DNA from: Ligilactobacillus sp900765635
GTDB lineage: Bacteria > Bacillota > Bacilli > Lactobacillales > Lactobacillaceae
Length of the DNA stretch: 64,000 bases
NCBI RefSeq assembly: GCF_949152225.1
Contig: NZ_CASCJC010000001.1
Span: 1,736,001 to 1,800,000, forward strand
Reading direction: 5' to 3'
Below the pieces are notes generated by a model, which searched no databases, was not told the origin of the DNA, and saw nothing but the letters and a program-made list of their open reading frames with translations. Positions 43,690 through 52,654 of the stretch are shown piece by piece. The position numbers were made by a program, and so were the translations under genes. Within the stretch, counting starts at the first letter, position 1. Each line of letters starts with the position of its first letter.

Positions 43690-44385
43690 TTGGACATTCG
43701 ACAAATCAGCGAAAAATACCAACTAAATGAAACTGAAGTTGCTGTTTTAAACTACATGCAAGAGCATCGAGATAAACTAAAAACACTTGGTGTACGTCAG
43801 TTAGCCAAAGAAACTTTCACCTCGCCTAGTTTCATCGTTAAAATGGCTAAGCGCATGAATCTTTCTGGCTATTACGAATTAGTCTTTTTGATGACTGACA
43901 CAAGCTTTGCTTTACTCAACTTCGAAGATTTACTTAACATCAAACAATATATCGAATCCTTCAAAAAGCTACTAAACAAACACCGTGATTCGATGATAAC
44001 CATCATGGGAAGCGGCTTTTCACAAAATATCGCTAACTATATGAGTGAATATTTCAACATTCATGGCTACCGCTGTACAGCTAATTCACATCTTGAATTA
44101 ATCCGTAAAGATACCAATCGTCAAAATTTGATCATTGTTATCAGCAATTCTGGAGAGACAAAACGTTTGACCGAGTTGTGCCAAGAAGCCAATGGCAATG
44201 AGTGTGATGTGATCGCTTTTGTAGGCAATACCAACTCAACAATTGCACAAAATGTCAAGCTTGCTATCAGCACCGATTCTTTTAAACCATCTTTTTTTGA
44301 CAGCAGTCATCCACAACTGTTCTTTGGCCTGGCTTTAATCTATTTTGAAGTCTTAATGAGCTCAGTTTTAACAGACAACCAATAA
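43690..44385 (+). CDS. RpiR-family regulator (HTH + SIS domain)
   Basis: 231 residues from TTG 43690 (AGGGGG 7 bases upstream). HTH_6 domain 1-75 (LGVRQLAKETFTSPSFIVKMAKRMNLSGYYEL) and SIS domain 90-220 with TIMGSGFSQNIANYMSEYF and VISNSGETKRL, which bind phosphosugars. Divergent from the MgsA_C/EIIC operon with only 48 bases between start codons, so it almost certainly regulates it in response to a sugar phosphate. Confidence 0.88.
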   Translation: MDIRQISEKYQLNETEVAVLNYMQEHRDKLKTLGVRQLAKETFTSPSFIVKMAKRMNLSGYYELVFLMTDTSFALLNFEDLLNIKQYIESFKKLLNKHRDSMITIMGSGFSQNIANYMSEYFNIHGYRCTANSHLELIRKDTNRQNLIIVISNSGETKRLTELCQEANGNECDVIAFVGNTNSTIAQNVKLAISTDSFKPSFFDSSHPQLFFGLALIYFEVLMSSVLTDNQ

Positions 44386-44505
44386 TTTTACTATAATTGA
44401 AAAATGAGAACTTGTGAACAGTTTGGTAGCTTTCGTGAACATGTTATTATTCTTAAAAAACATGTTTTCCGATTTAAAAAGAGCTCTTTTTAAAAAAATA
44501 AGCAC

Positions 44506-44554
44506 AAAAAACCGAACTTCATATTAGATTAACCCAATATGAAGTTCGGTTTTT
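44506..44554. terminator. Terminator after rpiR-type gene
   Basis: AAAAACCGAACTTCATATT pairs with AATATGAAGTTCGGTTTTT around a 12-base loop; bidirectional. Confidence 0.95.
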
Positions 44555-44596
44555 CATTTCAGTAAAATGCACAAACGATTGACAAATTAAATAAAT

Positions 44597-44926
44597 ATGC
44601 CACATTATTCATTAGACCTTAATCAGTATCAAGATAATGGTGCCTTAGCTAATTTTAAAAATCTATTAGCCCAAGCTAACACGCTATTAAGCAACGATAA
44701 TGTTACGCAAAAACAAATCGATCAAATGCTAAAGGATTTGACAACTGCACGTGCTGCTTTAACTTTAAAAGAAACTAAAAAGCCAACAACTGATAAAAAC
44801 AACTCAAATAATGCTAAGCCAAAACAAAAATTACCTCAAACCGGCGACAGCAAACAGACTGTGCTTGGTCTATTAGGCTTTAGCATCCTTACAATCGGTG
44901 CTATTAGCTTAAAAAAATTTAACTAG
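44597..44926 (+). pseudogene. Orphan C-terminal tail of an LPXTG surface protein
   Basis: 109 codons: one FIVAR-like repeat (SLDLNQYQDNGALANFKNLL ... VTQKQIDQMLKDLTTARAAL), a K/T/N linker, sorting signal LPQTGDSK, a hydrophobic span and SLKKFN. No signal peptide, no RBS, and a terminator stands directly upstream, so it is the 3' remnant of a large wall-anchored protein, not a working gene. The FIVAR is of the same type as those in the GH101 protein (for example VDLDKYQDTTKFSETLAKAQ near 1967). Confidence 0.8.
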
Positions 44927-44932
44927 ATATTA

Positions 44933-44966
44933 AATAAGGACTACGAAAAGTTTCGTAGTCCTTATT
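44933..44966. terminator. Bidirectional terminator
   Basis: Perfect 16-bp stem AATAAGGACTACGAAA / TTTCGTAGTCCTTATT with 2-base centre. Confidence 0.9.
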
Positions 44967-44976
44967 TTGTTAAAAA

Positions 44977-46203
44977 TTATTTTAAAATAGTTTTTTGCGC
45001 AGCTTCGCTAGCATGTGTTAATTTAAAGACCAACAAGTTAAAGACCATAATCAAGCTGCTGACCACAAAAATACCGCGGTAATCAAAGATCCCAGCCACA
45101 AACGAACCGATCATTGGTCCTAAGACACTACCAACTGATTGGAAGCTTTGGTTATATGAAAAGACAATACTTGTATTTTCTGTTGTTGTGTTCTTGGTTA
45201 ATAGAGTTTGAACAGATGGCAACATTGCTGCATCAGAAATCCCTGTTAAAATGCGCATCCCTATCAATTGATAGACATTGGTTACAAAAGAAGTTGCAAA
45301 AAAGACCAGCATCGCAAAAATAAAACCAAAGACTAGCATCTTTTGCGTTCCAATCCGATCACCTAAGCGTCCAAATAAAGGTGCTGCGATAATTGTGGAT
45401 AAACCTGGCATCGAAGCTACAATCCCAGCCATAAAGGTCACGGATTGATGTGAAGAAGTCAATAATTCTTTAACGAATAGACTTAAAATGGGGTTGATCG
45501 ACATATTGACGATTTGAACAAACATCGTTGTCGAAAATAAAACGAGGATTAAACGTACACTGATAATTTGTTTGAAGGTTACTTTTGGATGTTTTTTATC
45601 AGTGGCTGGCTTAGCGGTAAAATCTTCTTTCACACAAAAATAAGTCAAAATAAAAACCAACATCATGATGATTCCTGTAATATTAAAGGTCATGCGATAA
45701 GAAAATACACTCGCTAATGCCCCGCCTAATAAGGGACCTAGCAATGTTCCAGCAGTCAAGCCGGTTACTAAGATACTCAATGCTTGTCCCGAATTTTTCT
45801 TAGGTGCTTGTGAAGCAATCAAGGCATTGGCATTGGAAACATACCCGCCAAAGGCTCCTTGTAGTGCACGTAAAAGCAAAAGTTCCCATACATTGGTCAC
45901 AAAGCCCATCAATAAAAAGACTACCGCCATCCCAAACGATGCCCGTAACAGCATCAAACGCCGGCCCTTTTTATCCGCTAACCTGCCCCAAACAGGCGAG
46001 ACTATCGCCATTACTAAAAAGCATGAAGCAAACACAATTCCCGTATAAAACGTCAGTTGTTGTTTGCTATAATGCCCCAATTCACCAATAAATAGTGACA
46101 AAAACGGAGTGATTTCACTCATCCCCATCCCCGTCATAAAAACGCCAAACCAAAGCACAAATAAGTTTTTGCGCCAGAGTGGACGTGTTTGTGTAGTTTC
46201 CAT
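44977..46203 (-). CDS. MFS efflux transporter (MdtG/PmrA-like, 12-TM)
   Basis: 408 residues, twelve membrane segments. Motif A GRLADKKGRRLML after TM2, GRLGDRIGTQKML after TM8, LLGPLLGGALAS in TM5. Resembles PmrA/MdtG fluoroquinolone-type exporters. RBS AAGGAA. The 240-base upstream region has GTACAAATT (46244-46252) and its inverse AATTTGTAC (46329-46337), possible half-sites for a regulator. Confidence 0.9.
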   Translation of the reverse strand: METTQTRPLWRKNLFVLWFGVFMTGMGMSEITPFLSLFIGELGHYSKQQLTFYTGIVFASCFLVMAIVSPVWGRLADKKGRRLMLLRASFGMAVVFLLMGFVTNVWELLLLRALQGAFGGYVSNANALIASQAPKKNSGQALSILVTGLTAGTLLGPLLGGALASVFSYRMTFNITGIIMMLVFILTYFCVKEDFTAKPATDKKHPKVTFKQIISVRLILVLFSTTMFVQIVNMSINPILSLFVKELLTSSHQSVTFMAGIVASMPGLSTIIAAPLFGRLGDRIGTQKMLVFGFIFAMLVFFATSFVTNVYQLIGMRILTGISDAAMLPSVQTLLTKNTTTENTSIVFSYNQSFQSVGSVLGPMIGSFVAGIFDYRGIFVVSSLIMVFNLLVFKLTHASEAAQKTILK

Positions 46204-46383
46204 ACTAATTCCTTCTTTGTCTATATTTTTTTGAAAACCCCCAGTACAAATTTTTATACAGTTTTTTGTTTAACCATAATATATAGTATAGACCTCAAAT
46301 AAGATAAAAGCTATACAAAAAGTAAGTCAATTTGTACACTTTGTTTCTTCATCCGTTTTCAATAAGTTATTTTTTTCTGCACT

Positions 46384-46425
46384 AAAAAAGCCGTAAGATA
46401 ACAAACAGTTTGTTATTTCACAGCT
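46384..46425 (-). terminator. Terminator of gdpP-rplI-dnaB
   Basis: Minus strand stem AGCTGTGAAATAACAAA with TTTGTTATCTTACGGCT (three mismatches) and T6, 20 bases after the dnaB stop. Confidence 0.85.
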
Positions 46426-46445
46426 CTTTTAGATTTCACTTGCTT

Positions 46446-47846
46446 TTAACCCATTCCTGGCGGTTCGGGAGCATATGAAATGTTTGCAAATTTATAACAC
46501 GTTTTGTTAAATAAAAGCTTTATCGTCCCACGCGCACCAGCACGGTTTTTTTCGATGATCAATTCGACCACACCAGCATCGGGATTGCCTAATGGCGCAG
46601 AATTTTCTTCGTTTTCGTCATCACCTTCTGCGCGTTCATAGTAATCATCACGATACAAGAAAGCAACAATATCAGCATCTTGTTCAATCGCCCCAGATTC
46701 ACGAATATCTGAGAGGACCGGACGTTTGTCTTGGCGTTGTTCAACCCCACGTGAAAGCTGGGATAAGGCAATGACTGGTACAGCCAATTCTTTGGCAAGC
46801 TTCTTTAATTCACGCGAAATCTCAGAAACTTCTTGTTGTCGGCTTTCCTTATTAGAACCTTCAATCAACTGCAAGTAGTCAATCACAATCAAACCTAATT
46901 TACCAGTCTTTTTAGCCAAACCACGACATCTGGCCCGAATAGCCGCCATTTTGATCCCTGGCGTATCATCGATATAAATATCAGTCCGCTTCAAAGACTC
47001 GATTGATACACTTAGACTAGCCCATTCTTCACTAGAGAGATTCCCGTTTTGTAAATTAGAAGCATTGATTGAACCTTCTGCCGACAACATCCGGCGCACC
47101 AAAGATTCTGCCCCCATTTCCAAAGAGAAAATAGCCACAGAAACATCATTTTCTTTGGCCACATTTTGGGCGATATTCAAAGCAAAAGCCGTTTTACCCA
47201 CGGCTGGACGTGCCGCTAAGATAATCAAATTATCTGCTTGTAACCCAGCCGTTACCTTATCTAGCTCACCATAGCCAGTTGAAAGCCCGATGATTTCTTC
47301 TGTTTGATTAGCCCGTTGTGTCGTTTCATCATAAACTGCATCCAAAACATTGGCAATGCGTTTAAAACTGCCATCCGTTTTTTGTTCGGCAATCTCTGCA
47401 ATATTGCGCTCTGCTTCGCCTAAAAGGCCGGCAATATCTTGATCATCATTTTGTGCTATCGCAAAGATTTCACGTGCTGCACTCATCAAACGCCGCCGGA
47501 CTGCTTTTTCTTGCACTAATTTAGCATACGAAACAGCATTTCTAGCCGTTGGTTGCGCGTTAGTCATTAACCTTGATAAATAAACAATCCCACCAGCATC
47601 ATCGAGTTGTTTTTGAAGACTTAAACGATCATTGAGTGTTACCAATGATATTTGTTCATTGCGATTATTTAAATCTATCATCGTTGCAAAGATAATCTGA
47701 TTTTGACGTGTATAAAAATCGAGTGGCTGAACAAATTCTAAAACATCATCTAAAACATTAGAGTTAGACAAAATTATTCCTAAAAGATTTTCTTCTGCCT
47801 CTATGTTTTTAGGCAAATTATCTGTCGCCAAAAAATCATTAGCCAT
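46446..47846 (-). CDS. dnaB: Replicative DNA helicase DnaB
   Basis: 466 residues, normal length. DnaB_N domain 1-115 (PKNIEAEENLLGIIL), RecA-like core with Walker A AARPAVGKTAFALNIA (about 211-226), Walker B LGLIVIDYLQLI, and SQLSRGVEQRQDKRPVLSDIRESG, EQDADIVAFLYRDDYY. Unwinds DNA at the replication fork as a hexamer. Order gdpP-rplI-dnaB is the conserved origin-proximal order in Lactobacillales. Confidence 0.98.
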   Translation of the reverse strand: MANDFLATDNLPKNIEAEENLLGIILSNSNVLDDVLEFVQPLDFYTRQNQIIFATMIDLNNRNEQISLVTLNDRLSLQKQLDDAGGIVYLSRLMTNAQPTARNAVSYAKLVQEKAVRRRLMSAAREIFAIAQNDDQDIAGLLGEAERNIAEIAEQKTDGSFKRIANVLDAVYDETTQRANQTEEIIGLSTGYGELDKVTAGLQADNLIILAARPAVGKTAFALNIAQNVAKENDVSVAIFSLEMGAESLVRRMLSAEGSINASNLQNGNLSSEEWASLSVSIESLKRTDIYIDDTPGIKMAAIRARCRGLAKKTGKLGLIVIDYLQLIEGSNKESRQQEVSEISRELKKLAKELAVPVIALSQLSRGVEQRQDKRPVLSDIRESGAIEQDADIVAFLYRDDYYERAEGDDENEENSAPLGNPDAGVVELIIEKNRAGARGTIKLLFNKTCYKFANISYAPEPPGMG

Positions 47847-47887
47847 GACTCTTGATCCTTTCTACAAAACTTATGCTTAAGCACTCA

Positions 47888-48337
47888 TTATTTTTCTGCA
47901 ATGTGTACACGAATCTTAGAAGTTACTTCATTGTGCAACTTAACAGGTACATTTACATAACCCATCGAACGAATTGGCGCTGCTAGTTCCATCTTACGCT
48001 TATCAATCTTCAAACCATATTGTTCATTTAATGCCTGTGCAATTTGCTTGGTAGTAATTGAACCAAATAAGCGCCCATCTTCACCGGCTTTTGCCTTTAG
48101 TTCGACTACATATTTGCCAGATTCTAATTTTTCTTTTAAGGCCTTGGCTTCGGCTAAAATTTCTGCTTCTTTCTTAGCTTCGGCACGTTTTTGCCCCTTA
48201 AGCTCGCTCATCGCTGCTGCATTAGCTTGCTTAGCCTTATTAGCCTTGATTAAGAAATTAGCGTAACCATCGGGAAGTTCCTTAATTTCTCCGCGTTTAC
48301 CTTTTCCTCTAACATCTTGTGTAAAAATAACTTTCAT
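47888..48337 (-). CDS. rplI: 50S ribosomal protein L9
   Basis: 149 residues. N-terminal domain MKVIFTQDVRGKGKRGEIKELPDGYANFLI, long connecting helix, C-terminal domain GRLFGSITTKQIAQAL. Binds 23S rRNA. 12 bases after gdpP; RBS AGGAGG. Confidence 0.98.
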   Translation of the reverse strand: MKVIFTQDVRGKGKRGEIKELPDGYANFLIKANKAKQANAAAMSELKGQKRAEAKKEAEILAEAKALKEKLESGKYVVELKAKAGEDGRLFGSITTKQIAQALNEQYGLKIDKRKMELAAPIRSMGYVNVPVKLHNEVTSKIRVHIAEK

Positions 48338-48349
48338 AATTTTTTCCTC

Positions 48350-50374
48350 CTAATCTTGTGCATCGCCATCTTCAGCCAATTCTTCTAAAATCGCTAAAAG
48401 AGCTCGTTTTACTTGGCTGACACTTTGACCTTCAATTTGAGTTGCGGCATTGCTCAAATGACCGCCACCGCCCATTTTTTCCATGATTAACTGTACATTA
48501 ATTTCACCATTACTTCGTGCAGAGATTCCAACTTTGCCTTGTGGTCGACTGGTAATTACAAACGAAGCATGCACTCCACTGACATCTAAAAGTGAATCGG
48601 CTGCTTGAGCGGCGGTCACCGGATCGTATGGACGACCATCTTCACCTGCACAAACCGCCATGGAATTACCAATAAATTCCACACGATCAATCAAATGATT
48701 ACGCTGCAAATATTGTGTTGCACTTTCTTTCATGAAATGTCTAGTCATTTCTAGATCGGCACCTACCGAACGTAGATAACTAGCCGCATCAAAGGTTCTT
48801 GTACCTGTATTCATAGAAAACGATTTAGTATCGATAATGATCCCTGTAAGCATCGCTGTCGCCTCTAATTTATTGATTGGCTCACTATCACGACTTTGAT
48901 ATTCAAACATTTCTGTGATTAACTCACATGTTGAGCTTGCATAAGGCTCAATGTAAACTAACAGTGGATTTTCTGGGAATTCCTCGCCACGGCGATGATG
49001 ATCAATAATCATCAGTTTATCTTGCAGACGTTCATATAAACGTGGGCTAAGTGCCATCGATGGTTTAGAATGATCAACCATCACCAATAAACTATTGGCA
49101 CTAATTTTTTCAAGTGCTTCGTCTGTTGAAATAATCTTTTCTTTAATTTCAGGATATGCACCCAACTCTTCTAATAAACGCGCAATATCTGAGTGGACAA
49201 CTTCATTGTCTAAAACAATCCAGCATTGCTTTTTATTCATCTCTGCAATCCGACGTAAACCTAAACAAGCACCAATTGAGTCCATATCAGGACGTGTATG
49301 CCCCATTACAAAAATTTCTTCGCTTTGTGCCATTAATTCCTTTAAGGCTTGGGAAATCATGCGTGCACGCACCCGCGTTCGTTTAGCCATCGGGTTAGTC
49401 TTGCCACCATAAAAACGCGCTTGACCATCATCTTGGCGTACTACCGCTTGGTCACCACCTCGTCCTAAGGCTAAGTCTAAATTACTTTGTGCCAATTTAG
49501 CCAAAGAAGCCAGGTTTTCTTGCCCATAGGCTAGACCAATACTTAGTGTTAATGGTGAATTTTGCTTTGATGTCCACTCACGAATAGTATCTAAAATCTT
49601 AAAACGTTGCTGCTCGATTTCTTGTAGAGATTTAGTATAGCCTAAAACTAGGTACTGATCTTCATCGACACGTTTAACAAACATCCCAAACTCATTAGCC
49701 CAATCATCTATCGCATTAGTCACGAAATTGCTCAAGTTAGAAACACTCTTATCGTTCATCGCTTTAGTAACCTCATCATAATTATCGACAAATATTTGTC
49801 CAATAACTAACTGTGATTCACTAAAATGTTTTTGTAACTCGACATAATGAGTTACCTCATACAAATAAGCAACATGTAATTCTGGTTGAATCAAGATATT
49901 AAAATAATTATCGCGCCACTTAGCTTCAAAAAATGTCTCTTCTTCTTGATGTTTACTAATCAATGCTAAAAGTTCGCTATCAACATTTTTTAGCGGTTTT
50001 CCTAATAAATCAACCTTGCCAAAATATTGCTGTAACGTTGGATTAATCCATTGAACATCATAGTCTTTACTATAAAATAAAATTCCAATTGGCATTTGTA
50101 CTAAAGCATCTTGTTCACCACGTTTGATACGATAAGATAAATCTGAAATATATTCGTTGGTGCGCTCCACAATTTTGCCTAATGTTTCTAACACCAAGAC
50201 AATTGCCAAAACTAAGGCAACTAACAAGATAATTCCTAACATCCAATTTAAGATGAAAGCCATCACATCACAAGCCAACGCAATCAACAATAAAAAGACC
50301 GCGATTAAGCGTGGTTGTCTTTCTTGCATAAAGTCTAATGTTTGCCAAAAATCCTTTGAAATAATTTTTTTCAT
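48350..50374 (-). CDS. gdpP: GdpP cyclic-di-AMP phosphodiesterase
   Basis: 674 residues from ATG 50372-50374 (GAGGAAG 3 bases upstream of TAT-ATG region; the longer frame is rejected). Two membrane segments (about 22-62), PAS-like domain, degenerate GGDEF (LTLSIGLAYG, no GGDEF sequence), DHH domain (GHTRPDMDSIGA, VMVDHSK, IIDHHRRG) and DHHA1 (GGGGHLSNAA). Hydrolyses c-di-AMP to pApA and so affects potassium, wall stress and beta-lactam tolerance. First gene of gdpP-rplI-dnaB here. Confidence 0.96.
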   Translation of the reverse strand: MKKIISKDFWQTLDFMQERQPRLIAVFLLLIALACDVMAFILNWMLGIILLVALVLAIVLVLETLGKIVERTNEYISDLSYRIKRGEQDALVQMPIGILFYSKDYDVQWINPTLQQYFGKVDLLGKPLKNVDSELLALISKHQEEETFFEAKWRDNYFNILIQPELHVAYLYEVTHYVELQKHFSESQLVIGQIFVDNYDEVTKAMNDKSVSNLSNFVTNAIDDWANEFGMFVKRVDEDQYLVLGYTKSLQEIEQQRFKILDTIREWTSKQNSPLTLSIGLAYGQENLASLAKLAQSNLDLALGRGGDQAVVRQDDGQARFYGGKTNPMAKRTRVRARMISQALKELMAQSEEIFVMGHTRPDMDSIGACLGLRRIAEMNKKQCWIVLDNEVVHSDIARLLEELGAYPEIKEKIISTDEALEKISANSLLVMVDHSKPSMALSPRLYERLQDKLMIIDHHRRGEEFPENPLLVYIEPYASSTCELITEMFEYQSRDSEPINKLEATAMLTGIIIDTKSFSMNTGTRTFDAASYLRSVGADLEMTRHFMKESATQYLQRNHLIDRVEFIGNSMAVCAGEDGRPYDPVTAAQAADSLLDVSGVHASFVITSRPQGKVGISARSNGEINVQLIMEKMGGGGHLSNAATQIEGQSVSQVKRALLAILEELAEDGDAQD

Positions 50375-50477
50375 ATACTTCCTCACTTTTTCTTTGCTTA
50401 TTGTCAAAGAAAAACTTTTACTCCTAACAAAAATAGACATAGATTTTATCTTTTATTTTATCACACTTTGTAATAAC

Positions 50478-50510
50478 AAAAAAAGGAGCCAGCCTAAAAC
50501 TAGTTCCTTT
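50478..50510 (-). terminator. Minus-strand terminator-like hairpin upstream of gdpP
   Basis: AAAGGAGC (50482-50489) with GTTCCTTT (50503-50510), one G-T pair; T7 on the minus strand. No minus-strand gene now lies upstream; in related genomes rpsF-ssb-rpsR precede gdpP, so it may be a leftover. Confidence 0.45.
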
Positions 50511-50662
50511 CTTTGGTTATGAGTTTTTCTTACTTTAAGTATACATTGAATTCATTGTTTTGTCAGTTAAATCTAATCATATTTTTTTAAACAATTTTTG
50601 TGCTTTCTTATACATTGGTACAAAGATTTAATGGTAAAATGAAAGTAAATATATTTTCTAAG

Positions 50663-50690
50663 AAAGGAGCAAGGAATTTTAGAGTTCCTT
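50663..50690 (+). promoter_or_regulatory. Ribosome-binding site separated from its GTG start by a hairpin
   Basis: AAAGGAG (50663-50669) is 31 bases from the GTG at 50701, too far to work directly. Between them AAGGAA (50671-50676) pairs with TTCCTT (50685-50690); folded, the effective spacing becomes about 11 bases. Confidence 0.5.
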
Positions 50691-50700
50691 AATATCGCTC

Positions 50701-51675
50701 GTGAAAACAAAGCTTCTTAAACGTTTAACCATCGCCGCTTTGGCTTTAATTGCAACAACTAGTTTACCCGCTAATATCAAAGCCGACACAAACTCTACTA
50801 GTCATACTTTAAATGCTAGTTACGTTGTTTATGGGGCCGGTACAGCTACTGAGGTGCGCTCAAAATTAGCCGATGTCTTAGGGACCGACTCTAATTTTAA
50901 GACGTTAACCGCTACGGCTAGCGATTATAGCAAATACATCGGCAACGGTGCCACGACGACCGATGCGGCCATGATTAGCTCGGTGGCAATCGCTCCTAGC
51001 GATCCAGGGTCTGGCGTTAAAGTCAACATCAAAAAATACGACGGCCAAGACAACATCACCCAAGTGACCGCCCAACAATATGCGATGGTGGCCCAGATGG
51101 CTGGGGTTAACGACGTGACAATCGTCGTAACAGCCAATCGTGCTGTCTCGGGTGAATCGGCTCTAACCGGCGTCTACAAAGCCTTGGCACAAGACGGTAT
51201 CACCCTTAACACCACCGATACGGCCACGGCTAACCAAATGCTTGATGCTACCCAACAAGCCATCAACGAAAACAAAGACGACAGTGCCTATGCCGGAAAA
51301 TTGATGGCAGCCGTTGGGGATACCACCAAAGAAATCGCAAAACAAAAACAAGACGGTCAAACTTTAACAAGAGAAGACATTCAACAATTGTTAAACGAAG
51401 CCTTACAAAAACATGATATTGCCAACCAAACTTCCCAAAATGCGGTCAACAATATCATCAACGTCTTGATTAAATTTGAAAACTCCCCAATTTCTTTGAG
51501 TAAAGACTACCTTGAAAATGTGACAAACACAATTGATAACGTCAAAAACTCGACAGGCGATCTGATGAACAAGGTCAAAGACTGGGCCAACAGTGATGCG
51601 GCTAAAGAAACCGTCCAAAAAGCTAAGAATATTTTTACTCAATTTATCGAATGGATCAAAAGCTTCTTTAATTAA
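50701..51675 (+). CDS. Secreted DUF1002 (YpuA-like) protein
   Basis: 324 residues, GTG start giving a good signal peptide (MKTKLLKRLTIAALALIATT, cleavage near NIKA-DT at 28). ASYVVYGAGTATEVRSKLADVLG and the later QYAMVAQMAGVNDVTIVVTANRAVSGESALTGVYKAL are typical DUF1002. Exported to the wall or medium; role unknown (YpuA in Bacillus is linked to envelope stress). Codons at 50820-51340 are richer in G+C (ACC, GCC, GCG) than the neighbours. Its terminator is split by the IS at 51717. Confidence 0.88.
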   Translation: MKTKLLKRLTIAALALIATTSLPANIKADTNSTSHTLNASYVVYGAGTATEVRSKLADVLGTDSNFKTLTATASDYSKYIGNGATTTDAAMISSVAIAPSDPGSGVKVNIKKYDGQDNITQVTAQQYAMVAQMAGVNDVTIVVTANRAVSGESALTGVYKALAQDGITLNTTDTATANQMLDATQQAINENKDDSAYAGKLMAAVGDTTKEIAKQKQDGQTLTREDIQQLLNEALQKHDIANQTSQNAVNNIINVLIKFENSPISLSKDYLENVTNTIDNVKNSTGDLMNKVKDWANSDAAKETVQKAKNIFTQFIEWIKSFFN

Positions 51676-51693
51676 AGCTTGCTTGCTAAAATC

Positions 51694-51703
51694 AACTCCT
51701 GAA
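51694..51703 (+). terminator. 5' arm of the DUF1002 gene's terminator, separated by an IS
   Basis: AACTCCTGAA matches TTCAGGGGTT at 53410-53419 (one G-T pair), which is followed by T6. The two arms are 1.7 kb apart because the IS3-type element lies in the loop. Confidence 0.65.
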
Positions 51704-51755
51704 TTCCTTAGCACTATGTCCTGTCAAGTATACAGTTTAAATATATAAAAATTGA

Positions 51756-52654
51756 TTATGCGACCTGATTGCGGAATTGTTCCGCTGTTAGGTCGTTTTT
51801 TGATGCATATGCTTTCTGTGTATTGAAATATTTAATTCCATCTTCTACCAATTGTTCTAACTCTCTAAATGATCGAGGTCGAGGATGACGTGCTAGCCAA
51901 AGAAGCTTAAAATCATTCCACCATCTTTCAATTGGTGAATTCTCCCATGAATGCCCAGGGTGTGACATACTGTGAACACAATTCATCTTTTCTAAATAGT
52001 TGTTAAAACTTATTGAACAGTATGCTGCACCTCTGTCTGTATGAACCCATCGGATGTGCTTGTGGTTCATGCGCAAAAGCTTTTTAAATGTCTCTATAGC
52101 TGCCACTGAAGTTTCAGTTTGTGATAAATTATGACTTATTACAAAACGACCATATAAATCTAACACTACGTGTAAGCGAACTTTTCTTAGTTCATTATTC
52201 GCAAAGTAACTAACTTCTGTTGTATCTGTAACCCATACTTCATTTTTATGTCTTCGATTAAATTGACAAGCTAATAAGTTTTCGCTGATATATTCCTCGT
52301 ATCGTTTAATCCGATTACGTTTCTTTTTTCTAACATTTACTCTAATGTTATTTTTACGCATACAAGATCTTACTCGCTTTAAACCAACTTTAAAATTTAG
52401 TTTCCCTTCAAATTTTAACTGGGTAATCATACTTAAATATCCAAGTGTATAATTATGCTTCTCTTCTAAATAAATTATGGTATTAAGTAACTGTATTTGT
52501 TGTTTCCGATAGATACTATCACTTCGTTTAAATCATTTATAGTATGCATCTCTTGTTACCCCAGCAATTTTCGCAAGTTTACTAATAGCCCATCCATGTT
52601 CATTATGCAATTCTTTAATTGCTTGATATTTTATTTCTTTCCCCTCGATTGCGT
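51756..52654 (-). pseudogene. IS3 orfB transposase with opal stop
   Basis: DDE core intact: TDTTEVSYF (D), VHTDRGAAYCS (D), NSPIERWWNDFK (E). Upstream the same frame reads ...HGWAISKLAKIAGVTRDAYYK, then TGA at 52533-52535, then FKRSDSIYRKQQIQLL. TGA replaces an expected tryptophan TGG. Normally made by programmed -1 shift from orfA near 52655. Confidence 0.88.

Larger units (their letters stand above)
50375..50700. other. Divergent intergenic region between gdpP and the DUF1002 gene
   Basis: No ORF supported. Holds a minus-strand terminator-like hairpin (50478-50510), a possible gdpP -10 (TAAAAT on the minus strand near 50451) and, on the plus strand, a -10 TAAAAT near 50636 and the structured ribosome-binding region of the next gene. 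Confidence 0.6.

Noticed and set aside
44476..44491. Palindrome AAAAAGAGCTCTTTTT
   Set aside because: No loop or T-run context beyond A/T-rich flanks; likely incidental or a weak hairpin before the real terminator at 44506.
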